Source: Cyclobacterium lianum (lineage in GTDB: Bacteria > Bacteroidota > Bacteroidia > Cytophagales > Cyclobacteriaceae). Taken from it: a stretch of 64,000 bases of DNA. A program made the position numbers and the translations under genes. This document shows, piece after piece, positions 8,984-19,635 of the stretch (position 1 is its first letter; every line of letters begins with the position of its first letter). The notes beneath the pieces were generated by a model. It saw nothing but the letters and a program-made list of their open reading frames with translations. It did not search any database and was not told the origin of the DNA. The stretch covers positions 124,001-188,000 of the forward strand of contig NZ_FRCY01000002.1 of assembly GCF_900143075.1 (NCBI RefSeq). The letters run 5' to 3'.

Positions 8984-10550
8984 ATGGGTTCTTTTTTTCT
9001 GGTTTGTTACTTTTTTTAATTTGTTCAATGATATTCAACATTTTTTCGGTAGCCTTCATGGCGGCAATGGTCTGGTCGCTGTCCAGACCTTTGGTTTTAA
9101 AAATCCTACCTGCAAGATCCCAGGTAATGACACATTCTACAAACGCGTCTGTTTTACCACCCGGGGGTATACTGATCTGAAAATCGGTCAACTTCGGCAG
9201 CTCCTTGTCCAGTGATTTATAAATTTTCTTCAATGCCTTCATGAACGAGTCGTACTGTCCATCTCCGGACGCATTCTGTTCATAAAATTCATTGTACATT
9301 TTAATTCTCAACTGCACAGAAGGTTTCAGACCTTTGGAGTGCACCATATGGTATCCGTCGATGAGGATATCCCGGTGAATGGAATTATTCTGCAAAACAT
9401 CGGAGATGATGTAAGGCAGGTCTTCTGTGGTCACCCTTTCCTTTTTATCGCCCAGTTCGATGATCTTCTGCGTCACCCTGGCCAGCTCCTCAGGCTCAAG
9501 AGAGATTCCCAATTCGACCAGATTTTTCAGAATATTGGCCTTCCCCGACGTTTTACCGAGAGCGTATTTTCTGGTTCTGCCAAACCTCTCGGGTAACAGG
9601 TCACTAAAATACAGGTTCTTTTTATGATCCCCGTCGGCATGCACTCCGGCGGTTTGGGTAAATACATTCTCGCCCACCACCGGTTTATTGGCGGGGATCC
9701 TGAGACCCGAGAATTGCTCGATCAATTTGCTTATCCGGTAGATTTTACTTTCGTTGATGTTTAGGGAAAATTCAGTAAAATCCTTCACCACCGCAACGAC
9801 CGACTCTAATGGAGCGTTTCCTGTTCTTTCTCCTAACCCATTTACAGTAGTGTGTATTCCCCTGGCTCCATTGTTAACGGCGTTCAGTACATTGGCTACC
9901 GACAGGTCATAATCGTTGTGGGCATGAAAATCGAAATGGATATCGGGGAAAGCATCGCAAATGCCACCCACATAATTGCTAACCTCCTCCGGACATAGCA
10001 AGCCAAGGGTGTCTGGAAGCATGATTCGTTTTACAGGCAGGGTAGAAAGAAAACGGATCATGGACATGGCGTACTCCTTTGAGTTTCTCATCCCGTTGCT
10101 CCAGTCCTCCAGGTATACGTTGACCGATATACCGTGTTCGGCAGCATAGCGGATACATGCTGCGATTTCCTCAAAGTGGGTTTCGGGAGTTTTCTTCAAT
10201 TGATGGGTCAGGTGATTGAGTGAACCTTTGGTGAGCAGGTTCATTACCTTAGCCCCCGCATCGACGATCCAGTCCACGGATTTGGGTGTATCTACAAAGC
10301 CCAAAACTTCAATCCTCTCCAGATAGCCTTTTTCTGCAGCCCAGTGCGTGATTTTCTTCACTCCCTCCAATTCACCCTCCGATACCCGGGCAGATGCTAC
10401 TTCAATCCGGTCCACCCGAAGCTCTTCCAGCAGAAGTTTTGCAATCTGCAATTTCTCTGAAGGGAGGAAGGAAACTCCTGATGTTTGCTCCCCGTCCCTT
10501 AGGGTGGTATCCATGATTTCTAATTTCTTTTCTCTACGCATCCCAATCAA
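8952..10550 (-). CDS. cimA: Probable (R)-citramalate synthase (LeuA homologue)
   Basis: A second LeuA-like enzyme of 532 residues. It has the catalytic [14 protein letters not shown] motif near residue 15, the metal-binding HAHNDYDLSVANVLNAV, NGLGERTGNAPLESV, and a C-terminal regulatory domain. It differs from the neighbouring LeuA: stretches such as DRIEVASARVSEGELE, GAKVMNLLTKGSLNHL and VGENVFTQTAGVHADGD match my memory of the Leptospira-type citramalate synthase, which condenses pyruvate with acetyl-CoA to make 2-oxobutyrate for isoleucine. The absence of a threonine dehydratase gene in this otherwise full operon agrees. If not CimA it would be a second 2-isopropylmalate synthase. Confidence 0.8.
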   Translation of the reverse strand: MIGMRREKKLEIMDTTLRDGEQTSGVSFLPSEKLQIAKLLLEELRVDRIEVASARVSEGELEGVKKITHWAAEKGYLERIEVLGFVDTPKSVDWIVDAGAKVMNLLTKGSLNHLTHQLKKTPETHFEEIAACIRYAAEHGISVNVYLEDWSNGMRNSKEYAMSMIRFLSTLPVKRIMLPDTLGLLCPEEVSNYVGGICDAFPDIHFDFHAHNDYDLSVANVLNAVNNGARGIHTTVNGLGERTGNAPLESVVAVVKDFTEFSLNINESKIYRISKLIEQFSGLRIPANKPVVGENVFTQTAGVHADGDHKKNLYFSDLLPERFGRTRKYALGKTSGKANILKNLVELGISLEPEELARVTQKIIELGDKKERVTTEDLPYIISDVLQNNSIHRDILIDGYHMVHSKGLKPSVQLRIKMYNEFYEQNASGDGQYDSFMKALKKIYKSLDKELPKLTDFQISIPPGGKTDAFVECVITWDLAGRIFKTKGLDSDQTIAAMKATEKMLNIIEQIKKSNKPEKKNPYGNEYSPIAW

Positions 10551-10596
10551 TTAATCATTCCTGACCCGTTTTACTGCTCAATCTCCAAAGGAGATA

Positions 10597-11187
10597 TTAT
10601 CTGCCAGCCTCAAAAGCTTTAATCTCTGATTTCAGATTCAGCAGGTAATCAATGTCGTCAAAGCCGTTTTTCATGTTCTGCTTTTTGTAGGCGTTGATAT
10701 CAAAGCTTTCCGACTTGCCTGTGGCTAGCAGGGTAATGGTCTGTTTGTTGATATCCACTTCCACCTCGGTAGAAGGATCTGCCTCCACAGCTTCAAACAG
10801 CTCATCGGCAAACTCCGGCGTAACCGTAACTGGCAATACGCCGATATTCAAACAGTTGTTTTTGAATATGTCTGCAAAGAAACTGGATACCACACAGCGA
10901 AACCCATAATCGTATATGGCCCAGACAGCATGTTCCCTACTGGATCCGGAACCAAAATTCTTGCCCGCCAGAAGGATTTTCCCATCATAGGTCGGATCAT
11001 TAAGTACAAAATCCGGCTTTGGATTTCCCTCACTATCGTAGCGCCAGTCCCGGAAAAGGTTATCTCCAAATCCCTTACGCTCGGTTGCCTTTAAAAACCT
11101 GGCTGGAATAATCTGGTCGGTATCTACGTTCTCCGAAGAAAGTGGGACCACTCTACTGGTCAAAATATCAAATTTATCGTATGCCAT
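10597..11187 (-). CDS. leuD: 3-isopropylmalate dehydratase small subunit
   Basis: A protein of 196 residues forming the swivelling small subunit of isopropylmalate isomerase with LeuC. It shows LSSENVDTDQIIPARFLK at residues 17-34 and the substrate-binding GKNFGSGSSREHAVWAI near residue 75. It follows leuC with a 4-base gap. It may also serve citramalate isomerisation. Confidence 0.95.
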   Translation of the reverse strand: MAYDKFDILTSRVVPLSSENVDTDQIIPARFLKATERKGFGDNLFRDWRYDSEGNPKPDFVLNDPTYDGKILLAGKNFGSGSSREHAVWAIYDYGFRCVVSSFFADIFKNNCLNIGVLPVTVTPEFADELFEAVEADPSTEVEVDINKQTITLLATGKSESFDINAYKKQNMKNGFDDIDYLLNLKSEIKAFEAGR

Positions 11188-11191
11188 CGCT

Positions 11192-12613
11192 TTAAACTTC
11201 TAATACTGGTTCTTCAATCAAATCCCTGGGATCGGTAATCTCTCCTGTGATGGCTACAGCAGCCACTGTCAGCGGGGAAGCCAAAAGTGTCCGGCTGCCC
11301 GGCCCCTGCCTGCCTTCAAAATTACGGTTAGAGGTAGACACCGCATACTTGCCGGAGGGAATCTTATCATCATTCATGGCCAGACAGGCCGAGCATCCAG
11401 GCTGTCTGAGCTTGAAACCGGCATCTTCAAGTATTTGTACCAATCCTTCTTCTATGGCCTTTTTCTCCACTTCTCTGGATCCGGGTACAATCCAGGCCGT
11501 AATGTTGTCGGCCTTCTTTTTGCCCTTCACAAATTCTGCCACCGTCCGCAGGTCTTCAATCCTACCGTTGGTGCAGCTACCGACGAATACGTAGTCAATT
11601 TTCTTACCTTTCATCGCTTCGCCTGGCTTGAAGCCCATATAATCCAATGACTTGATGTAGGACTTCTTAACACTTTCCTTCATGCCCTCAGTCGTGGGGA
11701 TACTGTCCTTGACCTTCACACCCATGCCAGGGTTGGTACCGTAGGTGATCATTGGTTCTATATCTACCGCATCGTAATGGTACTCCAGGTCAAACGCTGC
11801 TCCCTCATCCGTTTTCAGGGCCCTCCATTTGGCGATCGCTGCATCCCAATCTTTTCCTTTGGGCGCAAAATCCTTTCCTTCCAGGTAATTGAAGGTGGTT
11901 TCATCAGGCGCAATCAACCCGCCTCTAGCGCCCATCTCTATACTCATGTTACAGATCGTCATCCTGGCTTCCATGCTCAGGGAACGAATTGCACTCCCCG
12001 CATATTCAATAAAATAACCGGTGCCTCCGCTGGCAGATATCTGGGAAATGATATACAGGATGATATCCTTAGAGCTCACCCCTTTACCCAAAGTACCGTC
12101 CACTGTAATGCGCATTTTTTTAGGCTTGGCCTGCATGATGCATTGGGTAGCCAGAACCATCTCCACCTCTGAGGTGCCAATGCCAAAGGCAATGGTGCCG
12201 AAAGCCCCGTGGGTAGAGGTATGGCTATCTCCGCAGACAATGGTCATTCCGGGTTGAGTAATCCCCAGTTCGGGTCCGATCACATGGACAATACCGTGGT
12301 GGTCCGTTCCCAGGTCATGCAAATCTATTCCATGCTTTTTACAATTTTCCCGGAGTTTTTCTACCTGCATGCGGGAAAGCTGATCTTTGATCGTTTTGTC
12401 CTGGTCAATAGTGGGTACATTGTGGTCTGGAGTGGCAACAGTCCTTTCCGGAAACATCACCTTATTGCCCCTTTTTTCCAGATTCAGAAACGCCACGGGA
12501 CTGGTCACTTCATGGATAAAATGCTTATCAATGAAAAACACATCCGGGCCCTCCGGTATAGATTTGATGACATGAGCATCCCAAATCTTATCAAATAATG
12601 TTTTCTTCTCCAT
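11192..12613 (-). CDS. leuC: 3-isopropylmalate dehydratase large subunit
   Basis: An aconitase-family protein of 473 residues that carries the 4Fe-4S cluster. Cysteine ligands are visible in [13 protein letters not shown] (near residue 353) and [13 protein letters not shown] (near residue 410). The N terminus [16 protein letters not shown] and the motif [13 protein letters not shown] are typical. It interconverts 2- and 3-isopropylmalate together with LeuD. The start codon is 20 bases after the leuA stop. Confidence 0.96.
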   Translation of the reverse strand: MEKKTLFDKIWDAHVIKSIPEGPDVFFIDKHFIHEVTSPVAFLNLEKRGNKVMFPERTVATPDHNVPTIDQDKTIKDQLSRMQVEKLRENCKKHGIDLHDLGTDHHGIVHVIGPELGITQPGMTIVCGDSHTSTHGAFGTIAFGIGTSEVEMVLATQCIMQAKPKKMRITVDGTLGKGVSSKDIILYIISQISASGGTGYFIEYAGSAIRSLSMEARMTICNMSIEMGARGGLIAPDETTFNYLEGKDFAPKGKDWDAAIAKWRALKTDEGAAFDLEYHYDAVDIEPMITYGTNPGMGVKVKDSIPTTEGMKESVKKSYIKSLDYMGFKPGEAMKGKKIDYVFVGSCTNGRIEDLRTVAEFVKGKKKADNITAWIVPGSREVEKKAIEEGLVQILEDAGFKLRQPGCSACLAMNDDKIPSGKYAVSTSNRNFEGRQGPGSRTLLASPLTVAAVAITGEITDPRDLIEEPVLEV

Positions 12614-12633
12614 TATGGTTAAATTTTTGTCAC

Positions 12634-14133
12634 TTACTTGACGGGTAACTTGTTTAAAGCATCCACAAACGCTTTAGCTGACGCCAAAACGATATCTGTC
12701 TCTGATCCAAATCCATGGTACGGTTTCCCTTCATGCATCAGGCGCATGTGTACCTTGCAGGTATCATCGCTCCCCTTGGTCATGGCCTGAATCAAAAACT
12801 CATCCAGGACTACCTGATGGGGAATAAGCTGTTTGATGGACTTGATCACGGCATCCACTGGTCCGTTGCCTTTGGAGCTACCCTGTTTGATTTCTTCTCC
12901 TATTGACAAGGAAACCGATGCGCTGGCTTCCTCACCTTCTTTGCCCTGATAGGCGATCTGATCGAGGGAAATAAAAGGGGAATTCTCTATGTGCTCACCG
13001 AGCAGGGCCAACAAATCCTTTCTACCTATATCGCGTTTGGCATCCGCCAGCACCAGGAAATCTTCGTAGATCTCATCCAGCTTTTCTTTGTCAAATTCAA
13101 ATCCCAACAGCTTGAGGTGGTGTTTGAGGGCAGCCCTGCCACTCCGGGCTGTCAGCACAATAGAAGACTCCTCAACACCTACATCTTTGGGATCCATGAT
13201 CTCATAGTTCTCCCTGTTTTTCAACACACCGTCCTGATGAATGCCTGATGAATGGGCAAACGCATTTCTTCCTACGATCGCCTTATTGGGCTGAATGGGC
13301 ATATTCATCAGCTTGGATATGATCCTGCTGGTCTCGTAAATTTTCCTGGTATTGATATCGGTGTAAACGGGGATTTCCTTGTGGCTCCTGATGGCCATGA
13401 CTACCTCCTCCAGTGAGGTGTTGCCGGCCCGCTCACCTATACCATTCATCGTTACCTCCACCTGCCGGGCGCCGTTCAGCACTCCAGAAAGACTGTTGGC
13501 CGTAGCCAAACCCAGGTCATTGTGACAATGCGTGGCAATTATGGCCTGGTCGATATTGGACACACTTTCCTTGAGGTGGCGGATGATATTGCCGTACTGC
13601 TCAGGCAGACAGTAACCTGTGGTATCCGGTATATTGACTATCCTGGCTCCTGCATCTATCACAGCTTCAATGATGCTTGTGAGAAATTCAGGGTCAGCCC
13701 TCCCTGCATCTTCCGCGTAAAATTCTACTTCTTCCACCAGATTACGAGCCAGTTTCACAGCCCTGACGGCCTTTTCCATTACGGCTTCCGGCGTACTTCT
13801 GAGTTTGTGCTGAATGTGGTAGCCGGACACCCCTATACCTGTGTGGATCCTGCTTTTTTTCGCAAATCGCAATGCCTGCGCCGCCACTTCGATATCTTTG
13901 TCTACAGCCCTGGATAAAGCGCAGATAATCGGCTTGTCCACAGCCTTCGATATTTCCACGACAGAGTTAAAATCCCCGGGGCTGGATATGGGGAACCCAG
14001 CCTCGAGGATATCAACGCCCAGTTCTTCCAAAGCCTTGGCTACCACAATTTTTTCCCGGGTATCGAGCTGGCAGCCCGGCACCTGTTCACCATCCCGGAG
14101 GGTGGTATCGAATATCCAAAGCTTTTCTGACAT
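12634..14133 (-). CDS. leuA: 2-isopropylmalate synthase
   Basis: A protein of 499 residues committing 2-oxoisovalerate to leucine. It contains [15 protein letters not shown] at residue 9 onward, the metal ligands in [29 protein letters not shown], and the C-terminal allosteric domain of about 110 residues (with [13 protein letters not shown] and [19 protein letters not shown]). The product of the LeuA homologue further down the same operon differs clearly, so the two are not a recent duplication. It starts 5 bases after ilvC. Confidence 0.94.
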   Translation of the reverse strand: MSEKLWIFDTTLRDGEQVPGCQLDTREKIVVAKALEELGVDILEAGFPISSPGDFNSVVEISKAVDKPIICALSRAVDKDIEVAAQALRFAKKSRIHTGIGVSGYHIQHKLRSTPEAVMEKAVRAVKLARNLVEEVEFYAEDAGRADPEFLTSIIEAVIDAGARIVNIPDTTGYCLPEQYGNIIRHLKESVSNIDQAIIATHCHNDLGLATANSLSGVLNGARQVEVTMNGIGERAGNTSLEEVVMAIRSHKEIPVYTDINTRKIYETSRIISKLMNMPIQPNKAIVGRNAFAHSSGIHQDGVLKNRENYEIMDPKDVGVEESSIVLTARSGRAALKHHLKLLGFEFDKEKLDEIYEDFLVLADAKRDIGRKDLLALLGEHIENSPFISLDQIAYQGKEGEEASASVSLSIGEEIKQGSSKGNGPVDAVIKSIKQLIPHQVVLDEFLIQAMTKGSDDTCKVHMRLMHEGKPYHGFGSETDIVLASAKAFVDALNKLPVK

Positions 14134-14138
14134 CTTTT

Positions 14139-15182
14139 TTAGTTGTTCTCTGGTCTTAATTTACGTACGGTGGCACCTGCCTGCCACATTTCTGATTCTC
14201 TCAATTCCTTTAACTCTTCTTCCAGCTTCACCCTGTAATCCGACTTACTGTTGGCTTCAATCGACTTGGCCGCTTCCTTGCCTGCCTTTACACTATTGTA
14301 CAAGTCTTCGAATACAGGTTTGGTCGCATCCCGGAAAGGCTTCCACCAGTCCAGAGCACCCCGCTGGGCGGTAGTAGAACAGTTGGCATACATCCAATCC
14401 ATACCGTTTTCAGCAACCAGCGGCATCAGGCTTTGGGTCAGTTCTTCGACCGTTTCATTGAAGGCCTCGGAGGGTGAGTGGCCGTTGGACCGCAACACTT
14501 CGTACTGAGCTGCAAAAATCCCCTGTATGGCTCCCATAAGGGTACCCCTTTCTCCCGTGAGATCGGATGTTACTTCTTTATAAAAGTCGGTTTCAAACAA
14601 ATATCCTGAACCGACTCCTATTCCGAGTGCAACGGCCCTGTCACGCGCTTTGCCGGTGGCGTCCTGATAAATGGCAAAAGAGGAGTTCAAACCTCTCCCT
14701 TCAACAAACATTCTCCTCAATGAAGTTCCTGAACCTTTTGGTGCTACCAGGATCACATCCACATCCTCGGGAGGAATGATCCCCGTCTGGTCTTTATAGG
14801 TCACGCCAAAGCCATGCGAAAAATACAAAGCTTTTCCTGCCTTGAGGTGTTTTTTGACGGTAGGCCAGAGGGCAATTTGTCCGGCATCAGACAACAAAAA
14901 CTGAAGAATGGTACCTCTTTCGCAGGCTTCCTCCAGTTCAAAAAGGGTCTCACCGGGTATCCAACCGTCCGCAACGGCCTTGTCCCAGGTTTTGGAATCT
15001 TTTCGCTGCCCTACAATGACATTGAATCCGTTGTCTTTCAGGTTAAGGGCCTGTCCAGGTCCCTGTACCCCGTAGCCTAAAACGGCAATAACTTCGCCTT
15101 TAAGTACTTCTTTGGCTTTTTCCAGAGGGAATTCCTCCCTTGTTACTACGTTTTCTTCAACTGTACCGAACTTCAGTTTCAT
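14139..15182 (-). CDS. ilvC: Ketol-acid reductoisomerase
   Basis: A protein of 347 residues, converting acetolactate or acetohydroxybutyrate to the dihydroxy acid. The Rossmann motif [20 protein letters not shown] is at residues 34-53 and the catalytic HGFGVTYKD near residue 124. The knotted C-terminal domain holds [21 protein letters not shown] and [12 protein letters not shown] with the metal-binding Asp and Glu. Length is that of the short class found in Bacteroidota. Confidence 0.95.
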   Translation of the reverse strand: MKLKFGTVEENVVTREEFPLEKAKEVLKGEVIAVLGYGVQGPGQALNLKDNGFNVIVGQRKDSKTWDKAVADGWIPGETLFELEEACERGTILQFLLSDAGQIALWPTVKKHLKAGKALYFSHGFGVTYKDQTGIIPPEDVDVILVAPKGSGTSLRRMFVEGRGLNSSFAIYQDATGKARDRAVALGIGVGSGYLFETDFYKEVTSDLTGERGTLMGAIQGIFAAQYEVLRSNGHSPSEAFNETVEELTQSLMPLVAENGMDWMYANCSTTAQRGALDWWKPFRDATKPVFEDLYNSVKAGKEAAKSIEANSKSDYRVKLEEELKELRESEMWQAGATVRKLRPENN

Positions 15183-15212
15183 AATTATATGTTAAAATTA
15201 AATTTAAATAGT

Positions 15213-15722
15213 TTACAAATATTTATCTATGGTTTCCATGGGCTTGGCCACAGCGACCCTTCCGGACCTAACGAATTCCAAGACATTGAATTCCTTCAGT
15301 ACCTCCAACAATTCCTGTGTTTCCTCTTTGTGCCCTGTCATTTCGACCACCACAAAATCCTTTTCGGCAGAGATGATCCTCGCATTGTGCTGGCGAATCA
15401 CCCTTTCCAAACCGGAATCGATATTGTCGATAGGAATTTTGTACAGCGCAATCTCCTGAAAAACCATCTCATCGTCCAGGTAATAAAAAGCCTTGATCAC
15501 ATCGATGATCTTCTCTATTTGCTTGGATAGCTGGATGATCTGTTCTTCCGTGGTATGGACCACTATGGTAATCCGGTAGATCCCTTCCTCCCGGCTTTCA
15601 GAAGCAGTAAAACCATCAATATTGATGCCCCTACGGGTAAATATCAGCGTGATTCTGCTGAGTATACCTATGAAATTTTCTGTGAAGACAGAAATGGTGT
15701 ATCTTTTATTCATTTGAATCAA
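15213..15722 (-). CDS. ilvN: Acetolactate synthase regulatory (small) subunit
   Basis: A protein of 169 residues with an N-terminal ACT domain (TISVFTENFIGILSRITLIFTRRGINIDGFTASES), which binds valine in homologues, and a second ACT-like half. The ATG at 15722 overlaps the ilvB stop in an ATGA, suggesting translational coupling; MNKRY at 15713 is an alternative start. It activates the large subunit encoded just before it and confers feedback control. Confidence 0.92.
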   Translation of the reverse strand: MIQMNKRYTISVFTENFIGILSRITLIFTRRGINIDGFTASESREEGIYRITIVVHTTEEQIIQLSKQIEKIIDVIKAFYYLDDEMVFQEIALYKIPIDNIDSGLERVIRQHNARIISAEKDFVVVEMTGHKEETQELLEVLKEFNVLEFVRSGRVAVAKPMETIDKYL

Positions 15723-17413
15723 CTAAGTCTAACTTCCTCAACCGAACTTCCCGCTGCAATCATGGGGAATACATTATCTTCTTTTTCTACCACCACTTCC
15801 AGGAAGTAGGGTCCTTCGTGTACGAACATTTCAGCTACTGCCTGCCTCAGGTCCCCACGTACATCTACCCGCTGGACCCTGAAATTGTAGGCTTCTGCGA
15901 TTTTGATGAAATCCGGATTGTCTAGCTCAGTGAAAGAATAGCGTTTGTCAAAAAACAATTGCTGCCACTGCCGCACCATTCCAAGGAAATTGTTATTCAA
16001 CAATACCACTTTAACAGGCGCCTTGGTCTGCATGATAGTACCCAATTCCTGAAAGGTCATCTGAATCCCGCCATCGCCTACCACACAGATCACCTGTCTG
16101 TTATAATCATGCAACTGCGCTCCGAGGGCGGCAGGAAGCGCAAAGCCCATGGTTCCAAGACCTCCCGAGGTTACCTGAGTGCGTGAGGTTTTGTACTCAA
16201 AATACCTCCAGGCTACCATTTGGTGCTGTCCCACATCGGTTACCAGGATAGCATCATCCGATTTGAATTCATTGATGTGCCGGACCACTTCGCCCATGGT
16301 CAAACCTACTTTGGTAGGTGAAAGGTCGTTGCCCACTACTACCCGTTTTTCCTCAGCTTCCAGTTCCCGGAAAGCCTTGATCCAATCGGGATGGGTACGC
16401 TGATCTACTTTGCCGGTGAGTTTTTCCAGGCTGATGCGGCAATCGCCCAAAACGGCCACCTCACATTTTACATTCTTATTTATCTCTCCGGGATCCAATT
16501 CCAGATGGATTACTTTTGCCTGTTTGGCATAGCGCTTGACATCGCCGGTCACCCTGTCATCAAACCGCATTCCCACGGCAATAAGTACATCACATTGGTT
16601 TGTCAGTAAGTTGGGGCCATAATTTCCATGCATGCCCAGTTTACCTACAAAATTGGGATGAGACTCCGATATGGCACCAGTGCCCAACAGCGTACAGGCT
16701 GCGGGTATTCCGGATTTATCCAGAAATTCTTCCAGTGCTTTTTCGGCTTTCCCCAATACCACCCCTTGCCCAAACAACACGTAGGGTTTTTTGGCCTGAT
16801 TGATGAGCCTGGCGGCGCGATCAATTGCCTTGTCATCCAGCTTGGGATAAGGCCGGTAGGATCGGATATTCAGACAGGGAACGTAATTGAACTCCCCCAT
16901 CGCTGTCTGCGCATCTTTGGTAATGTCTATCAATACCGGACCCGGTCTGCCGGAGCGGGCTATATGAAACCCTTTGGCTATTGCCGGGGCAATTTCCTCT
17001 ACCTTCCTAACCTGTATGTTCCACTTGGTGGCAGGCATGGATATGCCCACCACATCAGTTTCCTGAAATGCATCTGTTCCCAAAAGATGTGAAGCCACCT
17101 GTCCGGTAATACAGACCAAAGGAGTACTATCGATCAGCGCATCTGCCATTCCTGTGATCAAATTGGTAGCACCGGGTCCTGAGGTAGCCATACAGACCCC
17201 CACCTGGCCCGAGACCCTGGCATAGCCCTGAGCGGCATGTATGGCTCCCTGCTCGTGCCTGGTCAGGATGTGCTGGATGTGATCCATATAATCATACAGG
17301 GCATCATATACCGGCATGATTGCCCCGCCGGGGTAGCCAAAGATGTACCTGGCATTTTCCGCCACCAATGACTTGATGACAATTTCAGCCCCTCTAATTT
17401 GGGAATCCTTCAT
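15719..17413 (-). CDS. ilvB: Acetolactate synthase large subunit
   Basis: A thiamine diphosphate enzyme of 564 residues and first step of valine/isoleucine synthesis. The catalytic Glu lies in ILTRHEQGAIHAAQGYAR near residue 50. The ThDP-binding segment GDGGIQMTFQELGTI...NNNFLGMVRQWQ is near residue 435. The FAD/PAD middle domain includes GMRFDDRVTGDVKRYA. It starts 5 bases after the ilvD stop. Confidence 0.95.
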   Translation of the reverse strand: MKDSQIRGAEIVIKSLVAENARYIFGYPGGAIMPVYDALYDYMDHIQHILTRHEQGAIHAAQGYARVSGQVGVCMATSGPGATNLITGMADALIDSTPLVCITGQVASHLLGTDAFQETDVVGISMPATKWNIQVRKVEEIAPAIAKGFHIARSGRPGPVLIDITKDAQTAMGEFNYVPCLNIRSYRPYPKLDDKAIDRAARLINQAKKPYVLFGQGVVLGKAEKALEEFLDKSGIPAACTLLGTGAISESHPNFVGKLGMHGNYGPNLLTNQCDVLIAVGMRFDDRVTGDVKRYAKQAKVIHLELDPGEINKNVKCEVAVLGDCRISLEKLTGKVDQRTHPDWIKAFRELEAEEKRVVVGNDLSPTKVGLTMGEVVRHINEFKSDDAILVTDVGQHQMVAWRYFEYKTSRTQVTSGGLGTMGFALPAALGAQLHDYNRQVICVVGDGGIQMTFQELGTIMQTKAPVKVVLLNNNFLGMVRQWQQLFFDKRYSFTELDNPDFIKIAEAYNFRVQRVDVRGDLRQAVAEMFVHEGPYFLEVVVEKEDNVFPMIAAGSSVEEVRLS

Positions 17414-17418
17414 AATCG

Positions 17419-19101
17419 TTAACTTTTATCTGTCACGCATCCTTCAGATGCCGTAGAAACTAACTGAGAATATTTTTTTAGCGTTCCATTTAAATGGCTT
17501 AAATCCTTGTTAACCCATGTTTTTTTACGTTCCGCAAAAGTCTGCTCTGAAACATTACAGCTGATCTCCAGATTTTCGGCATTGATGGTGACAATGTCTC
17601 CATTTTGCAGCAGACCGATAGGGCCGCCGGCATACGCTTCGGGCGTCACGTGCCCGACGACAAAACCATGGGTACCTCCTGAAAAGCGTCCATCGGTGAT
17701 CAAAGCCACGTCTGCACCCAGGCCGGAGCCAATAATGATCGAAGTAGGCTTGAGCATTTCCGGCATTCCGGGTCCACCCTTGGGGCCTACATACCTGATC
17801 ACCACGACATCACCTTTTTGAATTTCCTGATTTTTCATGGCATCGTTCGCCTCCTGCTCTGAATTGTACACCTTCACCGGCCCGGTAAAAGAAACCCCTT
17901 CTTTGCCGGAAATCTTGGCCACTGCACCTTCAGGTGCCAGGTTGCCATTGAGTATACACAAATGCCCTGTAGTTTTTATCGGGTCCTCAAGGGGATAAAT
18001 GACACTTCCTTTTTCTGCCTTCACCGGAGCAATGTTTGCCAGATTCTCTGCCAATGTTTTACCTGTCACCGTCATGCAATCTCCGTGCAACAAACCATGG
18101 TCCAGCAGGTACCTCATAAATGCGGGAAGTCCACCCTGGTCATGAAGGTCTTCCATCAGGTATTTGCCACTGGGTTTGAAGTCCCCCAGTACAGGGGTAC
18201 TTGCATTGATCCTCTTAAAGTCTTCCAACCCAAAATCAATGCCAGCAGTCCGCGCTATGGCCAGAAGGTGTAGGACGGCATTGGTACTTCCTGCCAAAGC
18301 CACTACTACCCTCACAGCATTTTCCAGGCTTTTCCGCGTGACGATGTCCTTTGGCTTGAGGTCCATGGCCAGCAGATTGGCGATAAACTCTCCTGCGGCT
18401 TCGCACTCCGCCTCTTTCTCTTTAGAATTGGCCGGATTGGAAGCACTGTACGGCAGGGAAAGACCCATGGCTTCAATGGCCGACGACATGGTGTTGGCCG
18501 TATACATTCCTCCACAAGCGCCTGCGCCGGGACATGCATTTTTGATGACGCCCATATAGTCTTCATCTGAGATCTCTTTCTTGATACGCTTGCCATAAGC
18601 TTCAAATGCGGATACAATATTGAGTTTCTCACCTTTGTACTTTCCTGAACGGATCGTGCCACCGTATACCATGATGGCCGGCCTGTTTACCCGCAACATA
18701 CCCATGACCGCTCCGGGCATGTTCTTGTCGCATCCTGCCACCGCCACAATGCCATCAAACGAATGCCCCAGAATAAATGATTCTATAGAATCTGCGATGA
18801 TTTCCCTTGACGGGAGACTATAACGCATCCCCGCCGTGCCCATGGAAATACCATCACTGATACCTATCGTATTGAAAACCATACCAGTCAGTTTGGATTT
18901 TACCGTAGCCGCTTTTATGGCTCTTGCAAAATCATTGAGGTGCATGTTGCAGGGATTGCTCTCATAACCGCAGCTTGCCACACCCACAAAGGGTTGTTTC
19001 ATTTTCTCATCTGAAAGACCTGTGGCGTACAACATGGCCATTGAAGCGGGATTCTCCTGATTATCACTTACCTCCCAACTGTGTTTTTTTGAATTACTCA
19101 T
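17419..19101 (-). CDS. ilvD: Dihydroxy-acid dehydratase
   Basis: A protein of 560 residues, first gene of the operon. Iron-sulfur ligand cysteines are visible in [14 protein letters not shown] (near residue 43), [14 protein letters not shown] (near residue 115) and [16 protein letters not shown] (near residue 185). The C terminus carries [19 protein letters not shown]. It makes the branched 2-oxo acids. Its ATG is 34 bases downstream of a leader terminator, so expression depends on read-through of that hairpin. Confidence 0.96.
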   Translation of the reverse strand: MSNSKKHSWEVSDNQENPASMAMLYATGLSDEKMKQPFVGVASCGYESNPCNMHLNDFARAIKAATVKSKLTGMVFNTIGISDGISMGTAGMRYSLPSREIIADSIESFILGHSFDGIVAVAGCDKNMPGAVMGMLRVNRPAIMVYGGTIRSGKYKGEKLNIVSAFEAYGKRIKKEISDEDYMGVIKNACPGAGACGGMYTANTMSSAIEAMGLSLPYSASNPANSKEKEAECEAAGEFIANLLAMDLKPKDIVTRKSLENAVRVVVALAGSTNAVLHLLAIARTAGIDFGLEDFKRINASTPVLGDFKPSGKYLMEDLHDQGGLPAFMRYLLDHGLLHGDCMTVTGKTLAENLANIAPVKAEKGSVIYPLEDPIKTTGHLCILNGNLAPEGAVAKISGKEGVSFTGPVKVYNSEQEANDAMKNQEIQKGDVVVIRYVGPKGGPGMPEMLKPTSIIIGSGLGADVALITDGRFSGGTHGFVVGHVTPEAYAGGPIGLLQNGDIVTINAENLEISCNVSEQTFAERKKTWVNKDLSHLNGTLKKYSQLVSTASEGCVTDKS

Positions 19102-19133
19102 TTATTCTATTTGGTTTTTTTGACAACTGGCTT

Positions 19134-19168
19134 ATAAAAAAAAGTGCTTCACTCGAATGAAGCACTTT
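19134..19168 (-). terminator. Attenuator terminator in the ilv leader
   Basis: On the minus strand, AAAGTGCTTC (19168-19159) pairs perfectly with GAAGCACTTT (19150-19141) around an 8-base loop, and the stem runs into a U tract (to 19136). It lies between the leader peptide and ilvD on the coding strand, the position expected for an attenuator and not for an operon end. Its 5' arm also pairs with an upstream segment at 19205-19196. Confidence 0.85.
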
Positions 19169-19195
19169 ATGTTATTTTTCTATCGGCAATAGATC

Positions 19196-19205
19196 AGCGC
19201 TTCAT
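19196..19205 (-). promoter_or_regulatory. Candidate antiterminator arm of the ilv attenuator
   Basis: ATGAAGCGCT (19205 to 19196) is complementary over 10 positions, one of them a G-U wobble, to AGTGCTTCAT at 19166-19157, which includes most of the terminator 5' arm. The two pairings exclude each other. The segment begins 6 bases after the leader peptide stop, so a ribosome paused at that stop would cover it and allow the terminator to form. Confidence 0.7.
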
Positions 19206-19211
19206 CCCTTA

Positions 19212-19259
19212 CTAGATGATAATGACGATAAGTACGACAAGGCTGACCAAAATGAACAT
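19212..19259 (-). CDS. ilv operon leader peptide, 15 residues
   Basis: ATG at 19259-19257 to TAG at 19214-19212 encodes MFILVSLVVLIVIII: 12 of 15 residues are Ile, Leu or Val. A purine-rich stretch AAAGAAGAGA ends directly before the start and can serve as a ribosome-binding site. It precedes a mutually exclusive hairpin pair and ilvD. By analogy with the classical ilv leaders, slow translation when charged branched-chain tRNAs are scarce would free the antiterminator and allow transcription of the operon. This gene is too short for ordinary ORF callers. The function is inferred; composition and layout are seen directly. Confidence 0.85.
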   Translation of the reverse strand: MFILVSLVVLIVIII

Positions 19260-19308
19260 TTCTCTTCTTTTACTGGTAAACGATACCTTAATAGGTATAA
19301 TGATAATG

Positions 19309-19339
19309 CAATATTAAAACCCATAATCCATACTTACAA
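19309..19339 (-). promoter_or_regulatory. Candidate promoter of the ilv-leu operon
   Basis: On the minus strand TTG (19339-19337), 20 bases, then TAATATTG (19316-19309), one mismatch to TAnnTTTG. A start near 19302 would give about 43 bases before the leader peptide ATG. The region from here to ispE (19340-19635) is A/T rich and I see no other gene in it. Confidence 0.4.
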
Positions 19340-19635
19340 TATTTTATTTCATTTTTTAATTTAAGCGAAATAATAAAATTAGGTATTTGAAATATAAATA
19401 GGAAGTTTAGTTTATTATTAAGTATACTGTAGAATTTAATTTTTTAAATTTTACCAATGTAAAAAATTTCAAAATATTATTCTGATGCAAATTTTTGTGA
19501 ATTTTTTTCCGAAAATACGCCTTTCCAGATGCCTTTACCCAGGTCGGTTCCCGTTTCCCCATTTCTGCATGATGAATTGTCCGATATCTCTCCCAATATC
19601 CGCAGCTTTCTTTTACTTTTGGATGCTAAAGGCTT

